Shown piece after piece: positions 1 to 7,539 of a stretch of DNA of 39,057 nt. The translations under genes were made by a program, and so were the position numbers. Below the pieces are notes generated by a model. The model ran no database searches and was not told the origin of the DNA. It saw only the letters and a list, made by a program, of their open reading frames with translations. Source of the stretch: an uncultured Selenomonadaceae bacterium (GTDB taxonomy: Bacteria; Bacillota; Negativicutes; Selenomonadales; Selenomonadaceae); NCBI GenBank assembly GCA_905234195.1, contig CAJOFR010000023.1, forward strand, positions 1-39,057. The letters are read 5' to 3'. The first letter of the stretch is position 1. Each line of letters begins with the position of its first letter.

Positions 1-98
1 CCATTGAGAATAAGGGCGCACGTCAGCGAATAAGGACTGACCTCTACAGAGTTCAAACTTCTCAAGAATCCCCCGCCTTTAGGCGTGGGGAGTGTCAA
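1..98. mobile_element. Probable end of an IS200/IS605-family element
   Basis: A hairpin at 70-90 has arms CCCCCGCC and GGCGTGGGG, with a bulged T at 86 and a TTTA loop. It is followed by GTGTCAA ending near 98. This hairpin type is characteristic of the right end of IS200/IS605 (tnpB-type) elements, where it also forms part of the omega RNA. An open frame runs from the left edge to about 116, but I cannot confirm it as the C-terminus of TnpB. The rest of the element lies outside the window, so the orientation and the exact end are inferred. Confidence 0.5.
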
Positions 99-124
99 AG
101 GTCTCATATCGCGTTCTTAAATAT

Positions 125-153
125 CTAACAAATCAGGAATTTCAGCGTATAAT
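125..153 (+). promoter_or_regulatory. Promoter of the leader-peptide gene
   Basis: The -35 box is CTAACA (125-130) and the -10 box is TATAAT (148-153), with a 17-bp spacer. The start codon lies at 184. The promoter begins about 27 bp after the presumed IS end, so the small gene carries its own promoter and does not depend on the element. Confidence 0.55.
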
Positions 154-183
154 TTGTAGAGAATGATTTGGAGGTTGATAAGT

Positions 184-366
184 ATGACTGAAGAAAAGAA
201 AAGCACGCTCAAGCAGCAAGAAGTTGCTGAAAATGCTAAAGAGGAAAAAGAATTGGGCGCAGATGAACTCGATGCGGTTGCCGGCGGTACGGAGTTGGCT
301 ATGGATTCGGCGGACTCGACGCGTACTTTGACTTTGGACAACAGCATTTTGGTGAGACAGCGTTAA
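184..366 (+). CDS. Double-glycine-leader peptide (RiPP/bacteriocin-like precursor)
   Basis: This 60-residue peptide has an acidic, Lys/Glu-rich leader ending in ELGADELDAVAGG (residues 23-35). That motif is the form recognised by C39-peptidase/ABC exporters of class II bacteriocins and by several RiPP pathways. Cleavage after GG would release a 25-residue core rich in Thr, Ser, Asp and Leu with no cysteine, which argues against a lanthipeptide or a disulfide bacteriocin. The start is ATG 184 rather than ATG 163, because GGAGG at 170-174 lies 9 nt upstream and inside the longer frame. The gene has its own promoter and is followed by a terminator at 470-500. No peptidase, exporter or modifying enzyme is visible in the window, so it is an orphan here. 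The precursor identity rests on the leader motif alone; the activity is unknown. Confidence 0.6.
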   Translation: MTEEKKSTLKQQEVAENAKEEKELGADELDAVAGGTELAMDSADSTRTLTLDNSILVRQR

Positions 367-395
367 AATTTTTCATCAGATAGAGCGCGCAACCA

Positions 396-411
396 AATGA
401 TTTGGAGGTTG
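396..411 (+). repeat. Second copy of the leader-gene ribosome-binding region
   Basis: The 16 bases at 396-411 are identical to 162-177, which carry the GGAGG of the leader-peptide gene. No start codon at a sensible spacing and no open frame follow. This looks like the remnant of a tandem duplication of the precursor gene. Confidence 0.5.
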
Positions 412-469
412 CAGGCGGCTGTTTGCCATAGTCTGTAAATGCTAACATTTGTTGGAAAAAATTTCTGAA

Positions 470-500
470 GGCTTTGCTAAAATCTAGCGAAGTCTTTTTT
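470..500 (+). terminator. Rho-independent terminator, possibly bidirectional
   Basis: The stem is 470-479 paired with 485-494 (10 bp including two G-T pairs), with loop AAATC and six T at 495-500. It terminates the leader-peptide transcript. yvcK on the minus strand stops at 499, immediately beside it, and in that direction an A/T-rich tract also follows the stem, so it may serve both genes. Confidence 0.65.
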
Positions 501-1779
501 AGTGGCGGCTGTTCAAGATAATTTTCATGACCGCCTTGCAAAGTTTGTCGGGATCGTGGCGTCCGGCGTCAGTCTCGCTGACTAAATCCGCCTTGATTAA
601 ACCCATACCCATTGCGTTAATTTTGTCCTCGTCGACTTCGACGGGCTTTGCGCCGCCCTCACAAAACTGCGGAGGAATCGGCGCGGAATTAACAAGCACG
701 TAATCAATAGTGCCGCGCCCCGTGTGATCCAAAATCGCCTTTGCATGAGCGGCGGCGGAATAATTATCCGTTTCGCCCGGCTGTGTCAAGACATTGCAGA
801 TATAAATTTTTATCGCCTTAGAATTTTTCAGCGCGCGGGCAATTCCTTCGACCAAAAGATTCGGCATGATGCTCGTGTACAAACTGCCGGGCCCCAAAAT
901 AATTGCGTCGGCAGTTTCGATAGCCTCAAGAGCGGCGGGAACTGCGGGAACTTTTTTTGGGAAGAGTTGGACGCGGCGAATTTTTTTGTGCGCCTCCGGA
1001 ATTTGCGATTCGCCTTCGACGACGGTGCCGTCCTGCATAATTGCATCAAGGCGAATAAATTTTTTGCTCGCGGGAATGACGCGCCCTTTCACCGCCAAAA
1101 CTTTTGACGACTCTTTCAGCGCGGTTTCCATATCGCCGGTGACTTCGTTCATTGCGGCGATAAATAAATTCCCGAAACTGTGACCGGCAAGCGCGGTTGA
1201 GCCCTCGAAACGATACTGAAAAAGTTTTTCCATAAGCGGTTCGGTGTCAGCCAGAGCGACGAGACAATTTCTTAAATCACCGGGCGGAATAATTCCCAGC
1301 TCTTCGCGCAGTCTGCCGGAGCTCCCGCCGTCGTCAGCGACAGTCACGACGGCTGAAACGTTGCTCGTTGAAGATTTTATTCCGCGCAGGAGAACAGAAA
1401 GACCGTGCCCGCCGCCAATGACAGTCACTGCGGGACCCTTGCTAAGTTTTCTTTCCTCGTAAATTGTATCAATCAGCCGCCCCGACCTGTCAGGGATAAG
1501 CACGGCGATAATTGAACGGATAATGGAGCGCGTCGACCAAAGCATAATCAACGAGCCGATTATCACGATACAAATTCCGACAATCATTGTCACCGCGTAG
1601 TTGTAGCTGCCGACGCTCATATAAACGAAGCGGAAAATTTCTTCTTCCGCGCGCCCCAAGTATTCGTAATTAAAAGCGAGTGCCGCCCCGAAACTTGCCA
1701 TTAAAACCCCGACGGCGAAAAGCAGTAACCAGCGTTTCAATTTCATTCCGGGATAAAGCCATTTTAAAAGATGAAGCAT
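499..1779 (-). CDS. yvcK: YvcK/CofD-like gluconeogenesis factor with N-terminal membrane anchor
   Basis: This 426-residue protein belongs to the YvcK (GlmR) family, which binds UDP-GlcNAc and links carbon metabolism to cell-envelope synthesis. The nucleotide-binding loop is GGGHGLS (residues 122-128). It is followed by VADDGGSSGRLR and PPGDLRNCLVAL, both diagnostic of the YvcK/CofD-like fold. Bacillus YvcK is about 320 residues and soluble. This one has an N-terminal extension of roughly 100 residues with two predicted membrane helices (about 17-37 and 62-82), so it is probably held at the inner membrane. ATG 1779 is preceded by AAGGGAG. It lies downstream of rapZ on the same strand, matching the conserved yvcJ-yvcK pair. 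The usual third gene, whiA, is absent; an orphan peptide gene and an IS end follow instead. Confidence 0.93.
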   Translation of the reverse strand: MLHLLKWLYPGMKLKRWLLLFAVGVLMASFGAALAFNYEYLGRAEEEIFRFVYMSVGSYNYAVTMIVGICIVIIGSLIMLWSTRSIIRSIIAVLIPDRSGRLIDTIYEERKLSKGPAVTVIGGGHGLSVLLRGIKSSTSNVSAVVTVADDGGSSGRLREELGIIPPGDLRNCLVALADTEPLMEKLFQYRFEGSTALAGHSFGNLFIAAMNEVTGDMETALKESSKVLAVKGRVIPASKKFIRLDAIMQDGTVVEGESQIPEAHKKIRRVQLFPKKVPAVPAALEAIETADAIILGPGSLYTSIMPNLLVEGIARALKNSKAIKIYICNVLTQPGETDNYSAAAHAKAILDHTGRGTIDYVLVNSAPIPPQFCEGGAKPVEVDEDKINAMGMGLIKADLVSETDAGRHDPDKLCKAVMKIILNSRH

Positions 1780-1887
1780 ACTTCGCTCCCTTCGTCTTTA
1801 GTGGTTAGCGGCTAGGGTTAAGGGGAAAGTTTTAAGAGAAAAAATCTTATCCCTTATCCCTTGCCCCTTGCCACTTATCCCTTAATA
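1780..1887 (-). repeat. Low-complexity GGGATAAG/AAGGGGCAAG tract between rapZ and yvcK
   Basis: Read on the minus strand, the gap contains degenerate tandem units of the type AAGGGATAAG and AAGGGGCAAG, then TTAAAACTTTCCCCTTA. The same 17 bases occur on the plus strand near 37529-37545, just upstream of repeat copy E. Similar CCCTTAACCC-type tracts flank copy A (8821-8850 and 8970-9015). This is the flanking sequence of the dispersed repeat family without its three hairpins. Confidence 0.6.
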
Positions 1888-2835
1888 CTAGACTTCGCGT
1901 ACGTCATTTTTCATAAGGTCACGGTGCTCAAGATTAGCGGAGTAACCTTTTTTAACAAGCAAGTCGAAAATATGGCGGGCAATAAAAACGCTCCTGTGCA
2001 TGCCGCCCGTGCAACCGACGGCGATAACGAGCTGGCTTTTTCCCTCCTTGACGTACTGCGGCGCAAGAAATTCTATCATGGAATCAAGACGCTTTAAAAA
2101 TTCTTGAGTGACGGGTTTTTCTTCAATGTAAGCCGCAACTTCGGGGACACTGCCGCTTTTGTGGCGGAGCGATTCAATGTAAAAGGGGTTGGGCAAAAAT
2201 CTGACGTCCAGCACCATATCAGCGTCGAGCGGCATCCCAAATTTAAAGCCGAAGGACAAAACGGAGATGTTCATTCCCATTCCTTCGTGCTTGCCGAAAA
2301 GCTGTTTAATTTTTTCGCGCAGGTCGCCCTTCCTCAAATTTGAAGTGTCTATGACGTAAGTCGCCTTGCTGCGAACACTTTCGAGGCGCGTGCGTTCTTT
2401 GGCAACGCCGTCCGAAATTCTGGAAGAAGGAGCCATCGGATGACGACGACGAGTTTCTTTGTAGCGGCGAATAATCGCGTCGTCAGTGGCGTCCATAAAA
2501 AGCATCTCATAATCTTGATTTGCCTTGTCCATGTCTTCGAGAACTTGCAGAAGCTTATCAAAAAATTCGCGGCTGCGTGTATCGACGACGAAGACGACGC
2601 GATTAACGTGGCTTGCGGCGTGCGAACAAAGTTCAACGAATTTGGGAATAAAAATCGGCGGGAGATTATCGACGCAAAAATATCCGAGATCTTCCAGCAG
2701 GCGGCAAGCTTGAGTTTTTCCGCCGCCGCTCATTCCCGTCACGATAATTATGCGCGGCTTTTCAATCTCTTTATCGTCATTATTTTCGGGGCTTTCTACC
2801 GGCTGAACGTTTTCATTTTGGTTTTGAGTTTCCAC
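1888..2835 (-). CDS. rapZ: RapZ (YvcJ) nucleotide-binding RNase adapter family protein
   Basis: P-loop protein of the RapZ/YvcJ family. In E. coli it senses glucosamine-6-phosphate and guides RNase E to the small RNA GlmZ; in Bacillus it binds nucleotides and affects competence. From the start chosen here, Walker A (GMSGGGKT) is residues 34-41. The conserved C-terminal block GCTGGMHRSVFIA is present. The longest frame starts at GTG 2844, but GAGG at 2844-2847 would overlap it; GTG 2835 lies 8 nt beyond that GAGG and is preferred (315 residues). The N-terminus carries an extra acidic stretch of about 28 residues, rich in Asn and Glu, ahead of the usual family start. It is the first gene of a rapZ-yvcK unit driven by the promoter at 2880-2908. 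Confidence 0.93.
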   Translation of the reverse strand: METQNQNENVQPVESPENNDDKEIEKPRIIIVTGMSGGGKTQACRLLEDLGYFCVDNLPPIFIPKFVELCSHAASHVNRVVFVVDTRSREFFDKLLQVLEDMDKANQDYEMLFMDATDDAIIRRYKETRRRHPMAPSSRISDGVAKERTRLESVRSKATYVIDTSNLRKGDLREKIKQLFGKHEGMGMNISVLSFGFKFGMPLDADMVLDVRFLPNPFYIESLRHKSGSVPEVAAYIEEKPVTQEFLKRLDSMIEFLAPQYVKEGKSQLVIAVGCTGGMHRSVFIARHIFDLLVKKGYSANLEHRDLMKNDVREV

Positions 2836-2879
2836 AACTGTCACCTCGCAGAAAATTTTTATCTGACTTCTTCCCGCAA

Positions 2880-2908
2880 AATATATTACAATGCGGCTAA
2901 TCTTGCAA
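2880..2908 (-). promoter_or_regulatory. Promoter of rapZ-yvcK
   Basis: On the minus strand, -35 is TTGCAA (2903-2908) and -10 is TATATT (2880-2885), with a 17-bp spacer. The -10 lies about 45 bp upstream of the chosen rapZ start. Confidence 0.6.
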
Positions 2909-2935
2909 GTAAAATTTTCTTCGTCGCTCGTCGAA

Positions 2936-2964
2936 TTTACAACGGCGGGATAAAATGATAGAAT
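2936..2964 (+). promoter_or_regulatory. Promoter for the small genes and probably lepA
   Basis: The -35 is TTTACA (2936-2941), the spacer is 17 bp and the -10 is TAGAAT (2959-2964). A TG one base upstream (2956-2957) gives an extended -10. It is the only clear promoter before lepA, because the following gaps are 6 and 27 bp. Confidence 0.65.
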
Positions 2965-2994
2965 GACTAATAAAAAATTTTTGACGGTGTAAAA

Positions 2995-3408
2995 ATGATG
3001 GTTAGTGTCTTTGGAGGAATGGCAGGTGCTTTAAATCCGAATAGCCCTGAAGCGGAAGAACACGCCGCGCGATATTACGGCTTAGTGCGAAGTATGAAAA
3101 CTGATTGTGCAAGAATCGCGGCGAATACCGGATTTAGAGAGAAAAATATTTGGCGGGTGAAGGATCATATTTTTTACGAAGAGCACGAGCTTTATGACGG
3201 TGAGGTTGGCAGATTTGAGTCCAGTTATTATATGGCAAGGTCGTGGCAAAGATTGATTGAAGGTAAAAGCATTGAAGAAAGGGACATAATTCTTTTGAAT
3301 CATGAGTTTTTGGAAAGTATGTTTATGGCGGAGGGTCTTTCTGCTTTTTCTGCGCACAGAAAGGCGGAAACTTTTTATAACTATTCCATAACTTTGAAAG
3401 GTGGTTGA
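2995..3408 (+). CDS. Small uncharacterised protein, resembles phage-head-linked toxin C-termini
   Basis: This 137-residue protein has no signal peptide or membrane segment. Its order of motifs is ALNPNSPEA, then HAARYYGLVRSMKTD, then KDHIFYEEHELYDG, then YYMARSWQRLIEGK, then LLNHEF and a closing KAETFYNYS. This recalls a domain I know from C-terminal tails of phage minor head (MuF/SPP1 gp7-like) proteins; the recall is from memory and no search was run. Here it stands alone, without the MuF part. The start is ATG 2995, or ATG 2998, with only a weak GGTG ahead. The next gene begins 6 bp after its stop, so the two are likely a pair. A toxin or effector role is inference only. Confidence 0.55.
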   Translation: MMVSVFGGMAGALNPNSPEAEEHAARYYGLVRSMKTDCARIAANTGFREKNIWRVKDHIFYEEHELYDGEVGRFESSYYMARSWQRLIEGKSIEERDIILLNHEFLESMFMAEGLSAFSAHRKAETFYNYSITLKGG

Positions 3409-3414
3409 TTTAAT

Positions 3415-3657
3415 ATGGTCGGCTGGTGCAAATTAATTGAGGACGACGAAAAAAAGGCGGTCATTGCGTACAGTTTGGAGGCTAACGAAACGTGCGACGG
3501 TACGTTAATTTACGATAAGCACTCGAAAAATTTTACGGTGGCGAAAAAAACGACAGGAGAGCACAATTATTTGACGGACGCTTTTATTTGTCCTCTTCGC
3601 AGTCGCATGCGCAGGAACATGGAAATAGGAAAAAAATATATGGTAATGACAGGCTGA
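3415..3657 (+). CDS. Small uncharacterised protein, putative partner of the upstream gene
   Basis: This 80-residue soluble protein starts at ATG 3415 behind AGGTGG. It has a mixed beta-strand-like pattern (VGWCKLIED, AVIAYSLEA, GTLIYDKHS, FTVAKKT) and ends in a basic segment (RSRMRRNMEIGKKY). I do not recognise a named family. The six-base gap to the previous gene and its small size fit an immunity or antitoxin partner, but nothing in the sequence proves this. lepA begins 27 bp downstream, so all three are probably on one transcript. Confidence 0.5.
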   Translation: MVGWCKLIEDDEKKAVIAYSLEANETCDGTLIYDKHSKNFTVAKKTTGEHNYLTDAFICPLRSRMRRNMEIGKKYMVMTG

Positions 3658-3684
3658 AAAAATAATTGAAGGAGAGATTTATTT

Positions 3685-5484
3685 GTGGACAATCGAATCA
3701 GAAATTTTTCAATCATAGCTCACATAGATCACGGAAAATCGACGCTGGCAGACAGGTTGATTGAACTTACGGGTACTGTAGAAAAGCGCGAAATGTCCGA
3801 GCAACTTTTGGATAACATGGATCTTGAACGCGAACGCGGCATCACGATTAAGGCGCAGACCGTTCGCCTGAAGTACACCGCGCGCGACGGAAAAACTTAT
3901 CAGCTGAATTTAATTGACACGCCCGGTCACGTCGATTTTAATTACGAAGTTTCGCGCAGTCTTGCCGCGTGCGAAGGCGCGTTGCTCGTCGTGGACGCGA
4001 CGCAGGGAGTGGAGGCGCAAACTCTTTCCAACGTCTACCTTGCACTTGACCACGACCTTGAAATTATTCCCGTCGTCAACAAAATTGATTTGCCCAGTGC
4101 CGACGTCGACCGCGCCTGCAACGAAATTGAAGAGACTATCGGGCTGGACGCAACCGACGCCGTAAAATGCAGCGCGAAGACCGGCGAAGGTGTCGACGAA
4201 GTCCTTGAGGCTATCGTCGAAAAAATTCCGCCGCCCTCCGGTGACGAAAATAAATCTCTGCAAGCTTTGATTTTCGATTCTTATTTTGATTCTTACAAAG
4301 GCGCGGTTGCTCACGTCCGCCTGATGAACGGGAAAGTTCGCAAGGGCGACAAGCTGAAACTCATTGCGACGGGAAAAGAATTTGACGCGACGGAGATTGG
4401 GATTTTTACGCCGAACATGACTGAAGTCGACGAGCTGACGGCGGGCGAAGTCGGTTACATTTGCGGCAGTCTGAAAGATGTCCGCGATGTCCGCGTCGGT
4501 GATACGATTACGAGTTTGCAGAATCCCGCTGAAGCCCTTGCCGGTTATCGTGCGCCGGTGCCTATGGTTTTTTGCGGGCTGTACCCGACGGAAAGCGTTG
4601 ACTACGATAATTTGAAAGAGGCCCTCGAAAAACTTCAGCTTAATGACGCCGCTCTTGTCTACGAGCCGGAAACTTCTGCCGCTCTCGGATTTGGTTTTCG
4701 TTGCGGATTTTTGGGACTTCTTCACATGGACGTCGTGCAGGAGCGTCTGGAGCGCGAATATAACTTGAAACTCGTCACGACCGCGCCTTCTGTCGTCTAC
4801 AAAGTCAATAAAACTAACGGCGAAGTTTTGACGATTGACAACCCCGCCGCCCTGCCGCCCGTCACCGAAATTAAATCCATTGAGGAGCCGACGGTCAAAG
4901 CAACGGTGATTGTTCCCAGCGATTATATCGGCGCGGTCATGGAGCTTTGTCGCGAAAAGCGCAGCACTTATAAAAACATGGATTATATCGACAAGACGCG
5001 CGTCATGATAACCTACGAAATTCCACTGAATGAAATTATTTATGACTTCTTCGACAAACTCAAGTCGATGACTCGCGGCTATGCAAGTCTCGACTACGAG
5101 CCGGAAACTTATCGCGAATCCGATTTAGTCAAGCTGGATATTTTGCTGAACGGCGATTTGGTTGACGCGCTCAGCTCCATTGTCCACCGTAGCCGCGCCG
5201 CGAAAGTCGGGAGGACTCTTGCTTTAAAACTGAAAAGAATTATTCCCGAACAGCTTTTCGATATTCCGGTACAGGCGGCGATTGGCGGGCGGATTATCGC
5301 GCGTGAAACCGTCAAGGCGCGTCGCAAAGATGTTTTGGCGAAATGTTACGGCGGTGACGTCACTCGCAAGCGCAAACTTTTGGAGAAACAGAAGGAGGGC
5401 AAAAAAAGAATGAAGGCGGTCGGTAGCGTCGAACTCCCGCAGGAAGCTTTTATGGCTGTGTTGACTGTGAATGACGAGGTGTAA
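3685..5484 (+). CDS. lepA: Elongation factor 4 (LepA), ribosome-associated GTPase
   Basis: This 599-residue translational GTPase is full length for the family, which acts on the ribosome during initiation and back-translocation. G1 is AHIDHGKS (12-19), the switch I region contains [13 protein letters not shown]3 is DTPGHVDF and G4 is NKIDLP. The LepA-specific C-terminal domain is present (for example [20 protein letters not shown], near the end). The start is GTG 3685 with AAGGAGAG 8 nt upstream. The next gene starts 4 bp after the stop, with its ribosome binding site inside the lepA end. In many Firmicutes lepA is followed directly by hemW; here an exported hydrolase gene separates them. Confidence 0.97.
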   Translation: MDNRIRNFSIIAHIDHGKSTLADRLIELTGTVEKREMSEQLLDNMDLERERGITIKAQTVRLKYTARDGKTYQLNLIDTPGHVDFNYEVSRSLAACEGALLVVDATQGVEAQTLSNVYLALDHDLEIIPVVNKIDLPSADVDRACNEIEETIGLDATDAVKCSAKTGEGVDEVLEAIVEKIPPPSGDENKSLQALIFDSYFDSYKGAVAHVRLMNGKVRKGDKLKLIATGKEFDATEIGIFTPNMTEVDELTAGEVGYICGSLKDVRDVRVGDTITSLQNPAEALAGYRAPVPMVFCGLYPTESVDYDNLKEALEKLQLNDAALVYEPETSAALGFGFRCGFLGLLHMDVVQERLEREYNLKLVTTAPSVVYKVNKTNGEVLTIDNPAALPPVTEIKSIEEPTVKATVIVPSDYIGAVMELCREKRSTYKNMDYIDKTRVMITYEIPLNEIIYDFFDKLKSMTRGYASLDYEPETYRESDLVKLDILLNGDLVDALSSIVHRSRAAKVGRTLALKLKRIIPEQLFDIPVQAAIGGRIIARETVKARRKDVLAKCYGGDVTRKRKLLEKQKEGKKRMKAVGSVELPQEAFMAVLTVNDEV

Positions 5485-5488
5485 CGTT

Positions 5489-6424
5489 ATGAAAAACTTT
5501 TGTAAAATAATTTACAGCTTGGTAATTTTTATTTTTCTGCTTGGGAATTTCACGGCGGAGGCGGCAAGTTACGAGACGAAAGTTTTTCCGCTGGAAAATA
5601 ACGGCTACAAAATTTATTTGAGCAAACTTCAAACTTCAGACGGCGCGCAAAAAAAATCTGTCTTGTTGATTCACGGCTTGACTTACTCTTCGCATGTTTT
5701 TGACGTGGATTTTGCAGATTACAGCTTTGTAAAATTTCTTGCTCGCAACGGCTACGCTGTTTGGCGGCTGGATGTTGCCGGCTACGGTCGTTCGCAAGCC
5801 GTCACCGATGGATTTTTGCCCGATTCCGATTACGCGGCGAAAGATATTCTTGCGGCGGTGAATTTAATTTTGAACGAGACCGGCGAAAAAAAAATTGACG
5901 TTATCGGCTGGAGTTGGGGGACGGTGACTTGTAGCCGTTTCGCGGCGAAAAATCCCGAACTGGTGAATAAAATTATTTTGTACGCTCCGATTTTGAGCGG
6001 GCTGGGCGCGGAAAATGTTACTGCTCCTTTCCATAAAAACGATTGGGTTCACGCCGCTGACGATTTCCAAAAATTGAGTGACGGCAAAATAAATCCCGCG
6101 ATTGTTGAGCCGGCGGTCGCCGCTACTTTTCTTTCAAACTGCTGGCATTACGACAAAGATTCCAGCCCGAATGGAGGGCGGCGCGATTTGATGACGCCCG
6201 CGAGCAACCAACTGATTTTTGTCGAAAATTTGAAAATGCCCGTCATGATTATCGAGGGCACTAACGACGGCTACATTAACCGCGAAATGCTGAAAAAAGT
6301 TTTGCCGAATTGTCCGGAGGGTTCCGAGTTCGTCGAGATTGAGGGTGGCGGGCACGCGATGATGATTGAAAAACCTTTCTACAAAAATTTTCGCAACGCC
6401 GTCCTAAAATTTCTGAAAAGATGA
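5489..6424 (+). CDS. Exported alpha/beta hydrolase
   Basis: This 311-residue alpha/beta-hydrolase has an N-terminal signal peptide (residues 1-26, with hydrophobic core YSLVIFIFLLG and AEAA cleavage site), so it probably works in the periplasm or at the envelope. The oxyanion region is LIHGLTYSS. The nucleophile elbow is GWSWG, with Ser142. The acid is likely the Asp in EGTNDGY and the base the His in GGGHAM. The start is ATG 5489, preceded by GAGGTG at 5476-5481; the longer frame from 5471 would put that site inside the gene. It overlaps the hemW start by ATGA and follows lepA by 4 bp, so translation is coupled through all three genes. The substrate cannot be read from sequence; an esterase or lipase is likely. 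Confidence 0.85.
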   Translation: MKNFCKIIYSLVIFIFLLGNFTAEAASYETKVFPLENNGYKIYLSKLQTSDGAQKKSVLLIHGLTYSSHVFDVDFADYSFVKFLARNGYAVWRLDVAGYGRSQAVTDGFLPDSDYAAKDILAAVNLILNETGEKKIDVIGWSWGTVTCSRFAAKNPELVNKIILYAPILSGLGAENVTAPFHKNDWVHAADDFQKLSDGKINPAIVEPAVAATFLSNCWHYDKDSSPNGGRRDLMTPASNQLIFVENLKMPVMIIEGTNDGYINREMLKKVLPNCPEGSEFVEIEGGGHAMMIEKPFYKNFRNAVLKFLKR

Positions 6425-7539
6425 CTTCGATTTATATTCACATTCCGTTTTGCGCGGCGAAGTGCAATTATTGCGCGTTTAATTCAAAAGTTAGCGGCGA
6501 TGACGAGCGGGCGGCTTACGTCGACGCGCTGACGACCGAAATAAAAAATTGCGCGGCTCCCGAAAAAATCAGCACGATTTATTTTGGCGGCGGCACCCCG
6601 ACAATTTTAAATCTCGCGCAGCTGGAAAAAATTTTTCACGCTGTCGAAGGAAGTTTTTTTGTGGAGGACGACGCAGAAATTACCGTCGAGGCAAATCCCG
6701 GCACCGTCGACGAAAATTTTCTGCGCGGTCTGAAAAAAATTGGCTTTAACAGATTAAGTTTAGGCGTTCAAAGTTTTAATGACGAGCTGTTAAAAATTCT
6801 CGGCAGGATTCACGATTCAAGGGGCGCGCTTGAGACGATTCACTTTGCGAAAAATTTTTTCGACAACGTCAGCATCGATTTAATGTACGGTTTGCCGAAT
6901 CAGACGCTTGAAGATGTTCGCCGCGCCGTAAAAATTTCTGCCGCGCAAAAAATTCAGCACATTTCTATTTACGGCTTGGAAATTGAGCCTAAGACAAATT
7001 TTGGACGCCTGCACGCCGAAAAAAAATTAAATCTCCCCGACGAAATTTCCTGCGAAAAAATGTACGATCATATCACTAAAAATTTGCCGAAACTCGGTTA
7101 TCGTCGTTATGAAATCAGTAATTTTGCAAGGGACGGCTTTGAAAGTCGACACAATCTCGGCTACTGGACGGGCGCAAAATATTTTGGGTTCGGGGCGGGC
7201 GCGCACGGCTACGACGGAAAATTTCGCGCGTCGAATATCGCTGACGTTGCGACCTACATAAAAAAAATTCGCGCCGGTGAAAATGTTTCCTCTGTTGAAG
7301 AAATTATCACACGTAGCGCGGCGATTGAAGAGTTTTGTTTTTTGGGATTGAGGACTGCCGAAGGTCTCAACGCTCAAAAATTTTTTAACAAGTTCGGTGA
7401 AAATATTTTAGATGTGTATGGAAAAGTTATCGATAAAAATATTAAACTTGGCTTGCTGGAAAATTCCGGCGGGCGAATTTTTTTGACTGAACGCGGGATG
7501 AAATTCGGCAATGTTGTTTTCGCGGACTTCCTGTTATAA
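6421..7539 (+). CDS. hemW: HemW, heme-binding radical SAM protein
   Basis: This 372-residue HemN-like radical SAM protein belongs to the HemW group. It carries the cluster motif CAAKCNYC (Cys11, Cys15, Cys18), followed by FGGGTPT and the EANPGT and LSLGVQSF blocks. HemW proteins bind heme and are thought to deliver it to acceptors; they lack coproporphyrinogen oxidase activity. The cluster motif has the CxxxCxxC spacing without the extra cysteine of true HemN, which favours HemW. ATG 6421 overlaps the previous stop (ATGA). The stop shares bases with the end of nagB on the opposite strand, leaving no room for a separate terminator. Confidence 0.92.
   Translation: MTSIYIHIPFCAAKCNYCAFNSKVSGDDERAAYVDALTTEIKNCAAPEKISTIYFGGGTPTILNLAQLEKIFHAVEGSFFVEDDAEITVEANPGTVDENFLRGLKKIGFNRLSLGVQSFNDELLKILGRIHDSRGALETIHFAKNFFDNVSIDLMYGLPNQTLEDVRRAVKISAAQKIQHISIYGLEIEPKTNFGRLHAEKKLNLPDEISCEKMYDHITKNLPKLGYRRYEISNFARDGFESRHNLGYWTGAKYFGFGAGAHGYDGKFRASNIADVATYIKKIRAGENVSSVEEIITRSAAIEEFCFLGLRTAEGLNAQKFFNKFGENILDVYGKVIDKNIKLGLLENSGGRIFLTERGMKFGNVVFADFLL

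Noticed and set aside
3910-4725. 271-residue minus-strand frame inside lepA
   Set aside because: It is a shadow of lepA caused by biased codon use; no ribosome binding site, and composition is Arg/Asn/Phe-rich without domain motifs. The same applies to the long minus- or plus-strand frames inside ilvB, hemW, metK, lctP, bglF and bglA.
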